Origin: an uncultured Spirochaetaceae bacterium
Lineage (GTDB): Bacteria; Spirochaetota; Spirochaetia; Treponematales; Treponemataceae
Assembly (NCBI GenBank): GCA_902799665.1
Contig: CADCBK010000001.1
Coordinates: 62,001 to 126,000 of the forward strand
Direction of reading: 5' to 3'
Length of the DNA stretch: 64,000 nucleotides
Part shown: positions 26,362 through 33,778 of the stretch, piece after piece
Layout of the letters: every line of letters starts with the position of its first letter
Position numbering within the stretch: position 1 is the first letter of the stretch
Position numbers and translations under genes: made by a program
The notes under the pieces: generated by a model
Databases searched by the model: none
Told to the model about the DNA's origin: nothing
What the model saw: the letters and a program-made list of their open reading frames with translations, nothing else

Positions 26362-26937
26362 CTATTCTTTATACTTTTTTTGTATGTGAAAAACATCTTC
26401 TTTGCAAAGGAATTTTTTTCCGTCAAATTCCATCTTTAGAATCCAGGGCATAAAGTCTATGATTTTCATAAAGCTTTCGCCGTTAAAACTTTTGTCATAG
26501 TAGTTTATTATGGAAGAAAGTGCCGTCCCGTGAGTTCCGATGACGATGTTCTTGCCATCATATTTCTCAAGAATTTCATTGAGCGCCTCGATATTTCTTT
26601 TTTGAACGGCTCCAATGGATTCTCCGTCTTCTTCGGCAAAGGCAAAATCAGCCCAACGCTTTTTGAACATTTCATGATTGTTGCCATTTTCTCCAGCCTT
26701 GCGCTCACGAAGGCGTTCGTCGGTCTGGATTGCCATGCCGTAAGAGTCTGCGGCTTTTTTTATTGAATCATGGCTTCTCTTGTAAGGGCTTGAAATAAAG
26801 ACGTCAATCTTCTTGTCCTTTAGAATTTCAGCCACCTTATTTGAATCCTCAAGACCTTCTTCTGTCAGGGGTCTGTTCCTGTCATCCTGTATTTTTCCGT
26901 CGGGCTTGCAATGTCTTACAAAATAAATTGTTGTCAT
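26362..26937 (-). CDS. Histidine phosphatase family protein
   Basis: 191 residues. The catalytic motif reads FVRHCKPDG, so the usual RHG is RHC, a known tolerated variant. Later residues include SSPYKRSHDS and the second catalytic His in VIGTHGTALS. Phosphoglycerate-mutase-like phosphatases of this type have broad substrates. It overlaps the upstream HAD gene by 4 bases. Confidence 0.87.
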   Translation of the reverse strand: MTTIYFVRHCKPDGKIQDDRNRPLTEEGLEDSNKVAEILKDKKIDVFISSPYKRSHDSIKKAADSYGMAIQTDERLRERKAGENGNNHEMFKKRWADFAFAEEDGESIGAVQKRNIEALNEILEKYDGKNIVIGTHGTALSSIINYYDKSFNGESFMKIIDFMPWILKMEFDGKKFLCKEDVFHIQKKYKE

Positions 26938-27584
26938 AAATTTATTTTACCGTCTTTCCTGTGCAATAACAAGTTTGACAAGTCTCCAATGGTCTGAATT
27001 ACCCCATCCGGTGCCTTTGCTTTGCCAAATCCATAAGCTGCCCAGACAAATGGGATGCCCGCATATCTTGCCGCACTTTCATCCCCGGCAGTGTCGCCTA
27101 CATAAACAGCATTGTCAATACCGTTCCGCTTCATTAGCAGTTTTATATTACTGCCTTTGTCCATACCTGTCCTGCCAGACATTTCTATGTCTTTAAAATG
27201 ATGCCCCATCTTATGCGCATGCAAAAAGGCGGGAACGTATCCATCCTGACAATTGCTTACAATGTATAAATTATAGTCCTTTTTAAGTGCCGAAAGAGTC
27301 TCCTCAACGCCATCGAAAACATTCGCTCCATGTTCTGACAGATATTTAACTTCTTCGTCTCCAAAATCATTGACTATGCTCATACGCTCTTCTTCCGTCA
27401 TGTTCGGGAACAAGGCCGCGCCAATCTCCGGCATGGTTTTTCCCATAAGACTGGAAGAAATTTCCTGTGTCATTCGAATAGCCGTTTTTCCGTGCTTGTC
27501 AAAAACGCGGTTCCAAATATCCACGGAACATCCTGTTGCATCCCAAAGAGTCCCGTCAAGGTCAAATATAATGGCTTTTTTCAT
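26934..27584 (-). CDS. HAD-family hydrolase, PGP/Gph-like
   Basis: 216 residues. IFDLDGTLWDA (motif I), NLYIVSNCQDG (motif II) and VYVGDTAGDESAARYAGIPF (motif IV), with a helical cap after motif I, as in phosphoglycolate-phosphatase-like HADs. Substrate unknown. Coupled to the histidine-phosphatase gene by ATGA overlap. Confidence 0.87.
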   Translation of the reverse strand: MKKAIIFDLDGTLWDATGCSVDIWNRVFDKHGKTAIRMTQEISSSLMGKTMPEIGAALFPNMTEEERMSIVNDFGDEEVKYLSEHGANVFDGVEETLSALKKDYNLYIVSNCQDGYVPAFLHAHKMGHHFKDIEMSGRTGMDKGSNIKLLMKRNGIDNAVYVGDTAGDESAARYAGIPFVWAAYGFGKAKAPDGVIQTIGDLSNLLLHRKDGKINL

Positions 27585-27592
27585 GTTCTTTC

Positions 27593-28063
27593 CTAAAATT
27601 TTAGCCGCATGTCGCGGTAGCGGTTTTCCTTTTCTTTAAAGCCTAATTTTTCGTAAATGCCAAAGCCTGCGTCGGTCGCGCTAAGGTCAATTCGGCTAAG
27701 GCCTTTTTCTTTGGCAAACGCGATTAAATTTTTCATCAAGGTTGAAGCCAAGCCTTTGCCCCGGTATTCGCTTTGAGTAAAAACATTCAAAACCTCGCCG
27801 TAAAATCCGCTCAAGACATTTGGATTTGCCGGCATTTCGATTGTCAAAAGCAAGGCGACCGAAACAATTTTCTCGCCGTCGCGAGCGACAAAGGCAAAAA
27901 GTTCTTTTCCGAGTTTTCGCTCAAAATAATCGGGAAGCTGCTTTTCCATGCAAGATTTTTCGCGCTCCGAAACTGAGCCAAAGTCGTCTTGCATGTAGGC
28001 ATAGCGCAAGCCAATCAGTTGAGCTATGTCGTCTTTTGTCGCCAGTCCAAACGTTATGTTCAT
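27593..28063 (-). CDS. GNAT-family N-acetyltransferase
   Basis: 156 residues. The acetyl-CoA loop is QSEYRGKGLASTLMKNLIAF, and the C terminus DAGFGIYEKLGFKEKENRYR is typical. AAGGAG precedes the ATG, which overlaps the stop of the upstream cupin gene by 4 bases. Confidence 0.87.
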   Translation of the reverse strand: MNITFGLATKDDIAQLIGLRYAYMQDDFGSVSEREKSCMEKQLPDYFERKLGKELFAFVARDGEKIVSVALLLTIEMPANPNVLSGFYGEVLNVFTQSEYRGKGLASTLMKNLIAFAKEKGLSRIDLSATDAGFGIYEKLGFKEKENRYRDMRLKF

Positions 28064-28425
28064 TTTTTCTCCTTGTAAGCGTAGCCAAAGTTGATCGGGG
28101 GAGCGGTTACGGAAACGTAAATGAATTCTCCGTCGCCGTCGTTTAAAAAACCGTGAACGTCTTTGTCGGCGAACCGCGCCACGTCTCCCGCCTTGAACTC
28201 CTTTTCTTTGTCGTCGGCAAGAAGAAGCTTACCGCTGCCCTTGACGGCGTACCAGATTTGCTCCGACGCGTCGTGAGTGTGGCGGGGTTGTACCGCTCCG
28301 GGAACAAGGTGAACTTCGGTAATCGTCACGCGCTTGCTTGTTGAATTTTCCGGGTTCAAAAGCTGTCGCGACACGACGCCGGGATTGGACAATTCTTTAA
28401 TGTCGTTTGCGTTTATGAATTCCAT
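28060..28425 (-). CDS. Small cupin protein
   Basis: A 121-residue single cupin. Motif 1 HTHDASEQIWYAVKGSGKLL and motif 2 RFADKDVHGFLNDGD place three metal-type His residues. Members include sugar isomerases and small-ligand sensors. The ATG at 28425 is preferred because conserved sequence starts there; no ribosome site is visible for it or for the ATG 7 codons upstream. First gene of the long minus-strand run that ends near 21.7 kb. Confidence 0.82.
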   Translation of the reverse strand: MEFINANDIKELSNPGVVSRQLLNPENSTSKRVTITEVHLVPGAVQPRHTHDASEQIWYAVKGSGKLLLADDKEKEFKAGDVARFADKDVHGFLNDGDGEFIYVSVTAPPINFGYAYKEKK

Positions 28426-28482
28426 ATATATTATTCTAGCGAACATTTTTTTGTAAGAAAACCATTAAATTTTTATTTTTTG

Positions 28483-28520
28483 ATAACAATATTGCATACT
28501 AAAAGTAAAATTGTTATAAT
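28483..28520 (+). promoter_or_regulatory. AraC-gene promoter with inverted-repeat operator, leaderless
   Basis: TTGCAT (28492-28497), 17-bp spacer, TATAAT (28515-28520). ATAACAAT (28483-28490) and ATTGTTAT (28510-28517) form a perfect 8-bp inverted repeat embracing the -35 and overlapping the -10, so autorepression is likely. The -10 ends 6 bases before the ATG at 28527 with no ribosome site, so the mRNA is probably leaderless. Confidence 0.65.
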
Positions 28521-28526
28521 ATTCGC

Positions 28527-29438
28527 ATGAACCGGCAATTCAAGAACGTAAAACGCGGCGTCATCATAAAGCGCAAGGACGGCTCGGAAGTTGTCCGATA
28601 CAACGACCCGTCGTTTCCGTCATACATCTTTGACGGCTATATCGTAAAAGGCTGCGATTGGGAACGCGTTCCGCACTACCACGAGGAAGTCGAAATTGTT
28701 TCCGTCAAAAGCGGCGAGATGGCCTACATGGTTGAAGGAACGCTTGTCAAGCTAAAAAAAGGCGACACGCTTTTTGTAAATTCCGGCTGCATCCATTATT
28801 CGCTTTCCACAACGAACGAAGTCACGCGCTACATAATCGCGATTCTTCATCCAAAAATCATTTGCTCAAGTTTTGCGGTGGAACAAAAGGCGGTGCGCCC
28901 GATTGTCTCGGACAAAACCGTTCCCTTTGTCCATTTTAAGAGGGAAGATTTTGACGCGCCTTCAATCTTTCAGCTTATGATAGAGATGGAAGACAACTGC
29001 AAAGGAAATGAATTTTTAATCACAAAATATTTTTTTGAACTTTGGGACATCATCATGCGCCGCTTTACGGAAGCGTACCGCGTTCACGTCCACAACATGG
29101 AAGAAAGTTCCGGCCACAACTCAAGGCTAAAGGAGATGATGCTTTTTATCGACGAGCGTTACCGCGACCGAATTTCTTTGAACGACATCGCGCGCGCCGG
29201 CGGGGTAAGCCAAAGCCTTTGCAACCAAATCTTCAACAAGCTTACCGAAAAATCTCCGATAGAATATTTGGCGCAATACCGCTGCCGCAAAGTGGCCGAC
29301 CTGCTTGCCTCAAGCGAAATGTCGATGACAGAAATCGCCGACGCCACCGGATTTTCCGGCGCAAGCTACATGGCCGAAACTTTTAAGAAATATTTCAACC
29401 AATCGCCAAGGGAGTATAAAAAGAGTCAACGGAGGTAA
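28527..29438 (+). CDS. AraC-family transcription regulator
   Basis: 303 residues: N-terminal cupin (VPHYHEEVEIVSVKSGEMAY) and C-terminal AraC double HTH (ISLNDIARAGGVSQSLCNQI, then TEIADATGFSGASYMAETFK and the terminal FNQSPREYKK). Likely autoregulated through the inverted repeat at 28483. The target may be the divergent cupin-GNAT-HAD run or the downstream arsC-like gene, whose start lies at its stop. Confidence 0.88.
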   Translation: MNRQFKNVKRGVIIKRKDGSEVVRYNDPSFPSYIFDGYIVKGCDWERVPHYHEEVEIVSVKSGEMAYMVEGTLVKLKKGDTLFVNSGCIHYSLSTTNEVTRYIIAILHPKIICSSFAVEQKAVRPIVSDKTVPFVHFKREDFDAPSIFQLMIEMEDNCKGNEFLITKYFFELWDIIMRRFTEAYRVHVHNMEESSGHNSRLKEMMLFIDERYRDRISLNDIARAGGVSQSLCNQIFNKLTEKSPIEYLAQYRCRKVADLLASSEMSMTEIADATGFSGASYMAETFKKYFNQSPREYKKSQRR

Positions 29439-29443
29439 TGAAT

Positions 29444-29803
29444 ATGATTCAGATTTTTGGAACGAACAAGTCATTTGACTGTAAGGCGGCCCAGCGTTTT
29501 TTTAAGGAACGCCGCCTGCCCTTTCAATTTGTCGATTTAAAGGAAAAAGAAATGAGCCAAGGCGAATTTGAAAGCGTTGTCACAGCCCTTTCAAAATCCT
29601 TGGGAAGCCGTTCCGCCGCCATCGAAGCGCTGATCGACACAAAAAGCAAAGACTACTCCAGCGTCGCCTACCTAGACGACAGCGACAAAGAATCAAAGCT
29701 TTTTGAAAACCAAGCCAAGCTCCTAGTCCAACCAGTCTGCCGCAACGGCAAAACCGAAGCCACCGTCGGCATGGCGCAAAAAGTTTGGGAGGGGTGGAAG
29801 TAA
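29444..29803 (+). CDS. ArsC/Spx-family protein
   Basis: A 119-residue thioredoxin-fold protein. IQIFGTNKSFDCKAAQRFFK is the family N terminus with the single Cys of ArsC/YffB-like proteins, and FVDLKEKEMSQGEFESVV follows as usual. The late segment LLVQPVCRNGKTEATVG aligns with the cis-Pro/Arg region (normally RRP). Many such proteins are not arsenate reductases. The ATG at 29444 is chosen: GGAGG lies 8 bases upstream, against 2 bases for the ATG at 29438. Confidence 0.78.
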   Translation: MIQIFGTNKSFDCKAAQRFFKERRLPFQFVDLKEKEMSQGEFESVVTALSKSLGSRSAAIEALIDTKSKDYSSVAYLDDSDKESKLFENQAKLLVQPVCRNGKTEATVGMAQKVWEGWK

Positions 29804-29828
29804 AAAGGGGAGCGAATTCCTACGCTCT

Positions 29829-30728
29829 CTACTCAAAATCCTCTTTGTTCATAATCTCCGGAAAACTGTCGAATTGACGGCAACCCGGAGTCGGGATTAA
29901 TGCGGAACGCTTAATAATATTGTTGCCGCTTTTGCTCTTGTGGCTGGAATCGTTGGCGACAAATTCAGCGATATAGCTCGGAAAATTCAAATTATCCGCT
30001 TCTTCGTAAACCGCATTCAAGAAAATGTTGGGATAAAAAGAAAGGCATTCCTTGCGGACTAAAGTATGAAAGCCGCCGCAAGTCTTAATAATGGCAAAAT
30101 TCCCAAGCCCAAAGAGCTTTTCTCCGGCCCTATGCAAAGCCACGTAAGACTCTTCAAAAACAGCGAGAGTCCGGCAGTCAGATTTGATGTCCATGTCAAA
30201 ATCCAGCCAAATGCGGCGGCTTGTATGCGAGGCGTGACAGCTTTTCATGTGTTCAAAAACCGCGGGCATTTTTACAAGATGTTCCTGAACGCCGATTGTG
30301 GACCCCTTCAAAATCGAGGCCGTTAAATTCTTTCGCTCGGTGTTGTAGCGCTCAAAAGTGTCTTCAATGCAATCAATTTCGTTTGTAGGATTTATGACAG
30401 AATAAACCACCATCGCGTTCTCTGGATACGGAACCCCGACGCTTGTCAGCAAAGAGCGCTTGTCACAGTTGTAAGCGTAAAACGCCTGCTTGTAAATGTC
30501 AAAATTCCATTCCTGCTTTAGTCCGCCTTTGCAATGAATGAATTCTTCACGCATCATCTCACCGCGCGAGCCTACTTTTGTATATTCGCGCTCTTCGTCC
30601 GACAACGCCTTTCCGCGGCAAGCAAGGAGAACCATGTATGACTCGTGGGGCAATGGTTTTACGATAATGTTTTCAAAAAACCAGCGAAGCTCGTCTTCAT
30701 TCAAAACCATGTTGAAATATTCAGCCAT
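29829..30728 (-). CDS. Primase-polymerase-like protein (AEP-type, tentative)
   Basis: 299 residues. I do not recognise a named family, but RIWLDFDMD (residues about 172-180) followed about 40 residues later by KTCGGFHTLVRK (215-226) matches the order of the archaeo-eukaryotic primase fold: an acidic hxDxD pair, then a s-G-G-x-H nucleotide-binding motif. The start at 30728 follows AGGAGG. It overlaps the RlaP gene by 8 bases, so the two are translated as a pair, and it lies at the end of the RNA-repair island. A template-independent or short-priming nucleotidyltransferase acting on damaged RNA ends is a reasonable hypothesis only. Confidence 0.5.
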   Translation of the reverse strand: MAEYFNMVLNEDELRWFFENIIVKPLPHESYMVLLACRGKALSDEEREYTKVGSRGEMMREEFIHCKGGLKQEWNFDIYKQAFYAYNCDKRSLLTSVGVPYPENAMVVYSVINPTNEIDCIEDTFERYNTERKNLTASILKGSTIGVQEHLVKMPAVFEHMKSCHASHTSRRIWLDFDMDIKSDCRTLAVFEESYVALHRAGEKLFGLGNFAIIKTCGGFHTLVRKECLSFYPNIFLNAVYEEADNLNFPSYIAEFVANDSSHKSKSGNNIIKRSALIPTPGCRQFDSFPEIMNKEDFE

Positions 30729-31518
30729 TATTTCCTCCTGCAACCTCTAAAAATACTTGGTCCAGTTTCTCCCAGTCAAAAACTCTCTTCCCAACATCCT
30801 GAATGCCTATGTTTATTATGGCAATTCGATTGTTGATAAAACACTCAAGCCCTTGATTTCTCTTACCAGTCGCTTTTTCTGAATTAAAGGCCTTTTTTTC
30901 ATACAAGTCATTCTGCATTTCTTCAAAATCATTTTCATCCTCTGAAGTAATTTCCGCCCCCGCCAATTTTGAATACTCTGTCGGAGCCCATGTATCATTA
31001 TAAAATACCCAGGAAGCTGCCAATACTGCCCTTAGGATATAAAAGTATTTTTTATAGGTTATTGTTTCGCTCGTAAGGTATTTCTTCATAGTAGATTTGG
31101 CGAGTCCCAGATAATGACGAATCATGCTTCTTTTGCAAATATAATCGTTCATCACAGCCTTAACTTTTTCCCAATCTGGCGTAGTTTTATAAACAATCGG
31201 CGAATCAGCCCATTCAAAAATTACGGGATTGGATTTATAAAGCTGCTTAAAAAACTTCTTCAAATCCCAACCGTTTATGTCATACACTTCATTGAGTTCG
31301 GCATCTATAAAGTCTGGAAGCTCGTTTACCTTTAGATAATCTTGAACAGGCCGCATGTAAACAAAGCGAACATCATAGTCGGAATCAGGACTTGCGAATC
31401 CCCACGCCCGGCTTCCGCTCTCGCAAGCGTATAGAATACGAATATTGTCGCGCGCTTCGATTTGAGAAAGTTTTTCTTTTATAGACTGTGTGATTTTATT
31501 GCTGTTCACCAATTCCAT
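30721..31518 (-). CDS. RlaP-type RNA-repair nucleotidyltransferase
   Basis: 265 residues of the Pol-beta nucleotidyltransferase superfamily (PF10127, RNA-ligase-associated). The active site ESGSRAWGFASPDSDYDVRF (residues 34-53) contains GSR and the DxD pair (Asp47, Asp49). The C-terminal part is helical. The family was named for its recurrent association with RNA ligases in RNA-repair systems and is thought to modify or extend RNA ends. Here an RNA ligase lies 0.8 kb upstream and rtcB and Ro60 further up. The start at 31518 follows GAGGTG with 6 bases' spacing. Confidence 0.85.
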   Translation of the reverse strand: MELVNSNKITQSIKEKLSQIEARDNIRILYACESGSRAWGFASPDSDYDVRFVYMRPVQDYLKVNELPDFIDAELNEVYDINGWDLKKFFKQLYKSNPVIFEWADSPIVYKTTPDWEKVKAVMNDYICKRSMIRHYLGLAKSTMKKYLTSETITYKKYFYILRAVLAASWVFYNDTWAPTEYSKLAGAEITSEDENDFEEMQNDLYEKKAFNSEKATGKRNQGLECFINNRIAIINIGIQDVGKRVFDWEKLDQVFLEVAGGNNG

Positions 31519-31594
31519 TTTTGCCACCTCAAATTTCATTATACATTTCCACTACAGATACCATCACGGATTTTTTGGTGCGAAAAAAGCAGTT

Positions 31595-32032
31595 TTATGA
31601 AATGTATGCTTCTATTTCAGCAGATTTGCATTCATCATAATCTTTCTGACGATTTTGCATATAGTAAGATTTCTTTTCTGAGATATTCACAAGTTCTTTT
31701 TCCAAAACCTTCATAAGCTTCGTATAAAATTCATGTATAAATTGTTTTTTGATTATGACAAATGTAATTTGTTCTGTACCATCTTCATACATAAAAGATA
31801 ATTTTGTTGTATGAGAAGAATCAGTTTGTAAGATAAGTTTTGTCGAAAGCCCTTCTTCTCCTAGTATTACATCTGCATAATTATGATTTATACATTCTTT
31901 TAGAAAATCTGTGATTGTTGTAAAATCATTAACACAAAGTGAATAATCACAAGTCCAAAACTTTCTATCATCATCATAGAAATTGATATTTATGCATCCG
32001 CAATTAAAATCTTCAAATTCAATAGTAATCAT
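31595..32032 (-). CDS. Small protein of unknown function in the RNA-repair regulon
   Basis: 145 residues, acidic and Cys-containing, with no motif I recognise (ITIEFEDFNCGCININFYDD, later FLKECINHNYADVILGEEGL). The C-terminal 40 residues are helical and Lys/Glu-rich. Size and composition resemble small immunity-type or effector-binding proteins, but this is only an impression. Its promoter carries a perfect copy of the 19-bp repeat found at three other island promoters, which ties it to the RNA-repair set. The start at 32032 is uncertain; an in-frame ATG lies 9 codons upstream. Confidence 0.6.
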   Translation of the reverse strand: MITIEFEDFNCGCININFYDDDRKFWTCDYSLCVNDFTTITDFLKECINHNYADVILGEEGLSTKLILQTDSSHTTKLSFMYEDGTEQITFVIIKKQFIHEFYTKLMKVLEKELVNISEKKSYYMQNRQKDYDECKSAEIEAYIS

Positions 32033-32073
32033 ATTCCAATAGGTATAGCATAACATCAAATAATTTATATTTC

Positions 32074-32092
32074 ATTAAAGTAGTACTTTAAT
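32074..32092 (-). promoter_or_regulatory. Island operator, copy 1 (perfect inverted repeat)
   Basis: ATTAAAG-TAGTA-CTTTAAT, a perfect 7-bp inverted repeat with 5-bp spacer. Read on the minus strand it is followed by GAAA (-35-like ATGAAA) and, 17 bases on, TATGCT, driving the gene at 31595-32032. Same element at 34019, 36200 and 39745. Confidence 0.75.
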
Positions 32093-32161
32093 GACTTGAT
32101 AATTTGATGTGATTCATTTGTAATTGATTTTTTCGATAAAAAAGTTTTTTGCAGTTGTTAG

Positions 32162-32186
32162 AACTATCCAAAATATTCGGATAGTT
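32162..32186. other. Perfect 8-bp palindrome
   Basis: AACTATCC, 9 bases, GGATAGTT in the gap between the RNA-ligase terminator and the next promoter. It has no U run, so it is not a terminator; it may be a binding site or a processed RNA hairpin. Confidence 0.35.
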
Positions 32187-32234
32187 GGGTCAAATTTATA
32201 TCGACTACATTTTCTAAAGCCACATAGATATAGT

Positions 32235-32284
32235 AAAAAAAGCAGGAATAACAGTCAATTAATTACGATTGTCATTCCTGCTTT
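32235..32284 (-). terminator. Terminator of the tRNA-RNA ligase operon
   Basis: On the minus strand AAAGCAGGAAT pairs with ATTCCTGCTTT, extended by a near-complementary inner arm, and is followed by a T run. Confidence 0.85.
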
Positions 32285-32287
32285 GTA

Positions 32288-32944
32288 TTAGATCTTCATT
32301 GCTTTTCTACCCAGAAGATCAGACAGTTTTACCTTATAGATAATTCGTTCATTTTTGGCGTTCTTAAGCTCACGAACTAGACGAATTACTATACCCTCCA
32401 TCTCAATCTTTGGATTTACTTTTGAAGCCGGAGCTGTTTTTACAAGTTCAGCAACTTCTTTCAAAGTTCCATTGATTACAACTGGAGCTCTTTCAAAACC
32501 AAATTCTTTAGCATAGTGATCTACAACTTCCTGTCTCCAGAAAACATTGTCTGTTTTGTTGTAGATATCGAATACAAAAAATTTAAAATCAGATAAATCA
32601 TAAAGATTACTCTGAATCTTTGGTCCTAAGAGTTCCCCATGAATCATGGCTTCTTTTTCTCCAAAAACCTGCTCAAAGATGGACTCAAACTCAAGTGTAA
32701 TGAGAGCATCCAACCATGCTTTCTTTTCACCTGTAAAATCGGAGCGTTCTGTATGCCCGCAGTAAGAAACATGATTTCCATCGTAGTAAAAGTTTAAGTT
32801 TTCACCATCGATTTTCTCTGTTCCAATCCACTGAATATCTTTCAATAATTCAATGTACTCATCTGAAAATACTTCCGTATTAACAGTCTTGGACTTTGGG
32901 TCAGTCCGCTTCCATGGACTAACAATTTTGTGGTAGTTGTGCAT
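32288..32944 (-). CDS. ATP-dependent RNA ligase, KxDG type
   Basis: A 218-residue nucleotidyltransferase domain of the RNA-ligase superfamily (Rnl2/PF09414-like). Motif I is EKIDGENLNFYYDG with Lys44 as the AMP acceptor. Motif III is probably KFFVFDIYN, motif IV is EGIVIR and motif V is IYKVKLSD. No C-terminal specificity domain is present, so it is a minimal ligase. It seals 3'-OH/5'-phosphate RNA breaks, complementing RtcB, which joins 2',3'-cyclic-phosphate ends to 5'-OH. GGAGGT precedes the ATG. It is the last gene of a unit that also encodes three tRNAs, and a terminator follows. Confidence 0.87.
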   Translation of the reverse strand: MHNYHKIVSPWKRTDPKSKTVNTEVFSDEYIELLKDIQWIGTEKIDGENLNFYYDGNHVSYCGHTERSDFTGEKKAWLDALITLEFESIFEQVFGEKEAMIHGELLGPKIQSNLYDLSDFKFFVFDIYNKTDNVFWRQEVVDHYAKEFGFERAPVVINGTLKEVAELVKTAPASKVNPKIEMEGIVIRLVRELKNAKNERIIYKVKLSDLLGRKAMKI

Positions 32945-33005
32945 AGTGCACCTCCGTAAAAAATTAATTTAGCCCCACCACTTGCTTTTGAAAAAAGCAA
33001 GAAAA

Positions 33006-33085
33006 CAAAGCGCCTTATGCGGACGGCTATTTCCGCAATCGATCACTAACGCCAGAAGCCGAATTTTCTGCTCTCTAAAGCGCTA
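33006..33085 (-). ncRNA. Candidate Y-like structured RNA upstream of the RNA ligase
   Basis: On the minus strand AGCGCUUU (RC of 33077-33084) pairs with AAGGCGCU (RC of 33009-33016), eight pairs with one G-U. The interior forms two hairpins: CAGAA with UUCUG, and UGCGG with CCGCA. Its 3' end AUAAGGCGC-UUUG nearly repeats the 3' end of the tRNA-like Y RNA at 36016 (AUAAGGCGC-CUUG). The 5' half lacks the conserved UACAGC seen in the other four, so the assignment is weaker. Another hairpin (CAGAGG...CCUCUG) lies between it and tRNA-Glu; nothing else is visible in 33086-33198. Confidence 0.5.
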
Positions 33086-33198
33086 CGGATTTCTTGAATC
33101 CGGTGCAGAGGAGACTTATAGTGACCTCTGATATTATAATAATACCATTGGAAACACATGAAGTCATTCAACTTATAGTTGAAAACCTTCTGCAAATA

Positions 33199-33269
33199 TA
33201 GTTCCTAAAGGAGTTGAACCTTCGTTCTCTGATAGAAAGTCAGATGTGCTACCGTTGCACCAAGGAACC
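33199..33269 (-). tRNA. tRNA-Glu (UUC)
   Basis: 71 nt, full cloverleaf: acceptor GGTTCCT with AGGAACT (G1-U72 wobble), D stem GTGC/GCAC, anticodon stem TCTGA/TCAGA with loop CTTTCTA (anticodon TTC), T arm GAAGG-TTCAACT-CCTTT. Odd points: U at position 37 where a purine is normal, the G-U closing pair and a short D loop. CCA is not encoded. It lies inside a protein operon, not in a housekeeping tRNA cluster. Confidence 0.88.
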
Positions 33270-33275
33270 ATAAAG

Positions 33276-33350
33276 GTGGGCGTACCAGATTCGCACTGGT
33301 GAACTCTTGATCCACAATCAAGCGCGTTAGACCTCTCCGCCAACGTCCAC
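33276..33350 (-). tRNA. tRNA-His (GUG)
   Basis: Cloverleaf with anticodon loop TTGTGGA on stem CTTGA/TCAAG, D arm GCGG, T arm ACCAG-TGCGAAT-CTGGT (T54-G55, where T-T is usual). The identity element is present: an encoded G at -1 opposite C73. The acceptor TGGACGT/ACGCCCA contains one A4-C69 mismatch. CCA is not encoded. Seven bases separate it from tRNA-Glu. Confidence 0.88.
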
Positions 33351-33359
33351 ATGTAAAAC

Positions 33360-33438
33360 TGGACTGGAGAGGATTCGAACCTCCACGCCATAGGCCACGG
33401 ATTTACAGTCCGCTGAGCGACCATTGCTCGACCAGTCC
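33360..33438 (-). tRNA. tRNA-Tyr (GUA)
   Basis: 79 nt class II tRNA: acceptor GGACTGG/CCAGTCC with A73, D stem GAGC/GCTC, anticodon loop CTGTAAA (GTA), variable arm hairpin GCC-TAT-GGC, T loop TTCGAAT. CCA is not encoded. First of the three tandem tRNAs, 7 bases downstream of the XRE gene stop. Confidence 0.93.
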
Positions 33439-33445
33439 AAATTAA

Positions 33446-33733
33446 TCACGCGCTAATCTCTTCCACGCCCTCCTCGATGTCAATGACCGTCTCCACAGTA
33501 TTTGTGACGACAAGGTCATCCATCTTCACTCCAAGAATTTGGGCAAGGACGACAAGGTTGTCGATTGTGGGCATGTTCTTGCCAGAAAACCAATTGTAGA
33601 TGGTCTGGACAAACGGAAAGCCCATAATCTCCTTGAGCTTGCGGACGGCTATGCCCTTCTGTTTCATTAATGTTTTGATTTTCTCGCCTGTCGCCTCTAA
33701 ATCAAGCACAGGCTTAAGACATGTAGTTTTCAC
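33446..33733 (-). CDS. XRE-family HTH regulator in the tRNA operon
   Basis: 95 residues. HTH of the Cro/CI type: GEKIKTLMKQKGIAVRKLKE, then IMGFPFVQTIYNWFSGKNMP and TIDNLVVLAQILGVKMDDLV. The start is the GTG at 33733, because AAGGAG lies 8 bases upstream; an ORF extending to 33763 has no ribosome site. It sits between a 47-residue ORF and tRNA-Tyr and is a candidate ligand of the ATTAAAG-N5-CTTTAAT operator, along with the WYL proteins. Confidence 0.82.
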   Translation of the reverse strand: MKTTCLKPVLDLEATGEKIKTLMKQKGIAVRKLKEIMGFPFVQTIYNWFSGKNMPTIDNLVVLAQILGVKMDDLVVTNTVETVIDIEEGVEEISA

Positions 33734-33778
33734 GTTGACAACTCCTTTTATTCGGAGCCTCAACGCCTTAAGAAAGAA

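Noticed and set aside
22881-28063. Integron attC sites between the GNAT and HAD genes
   Set aside because: Intergenic gaps are short or absent and I see no paired RYYYAAC/GTTRRRY core sites.
32979-33001. Terminator at the end of the structured RNA
   Set aside because: A 9-bp hairpin is present but no T run follows on the minus strand; probably just part of the ligase leader.
33173-33424. 83-codon minus-strand ORF
   Set aside because: It is the translation of the three tandem tRNAs (the usual WCNGSTSD-type artefact).
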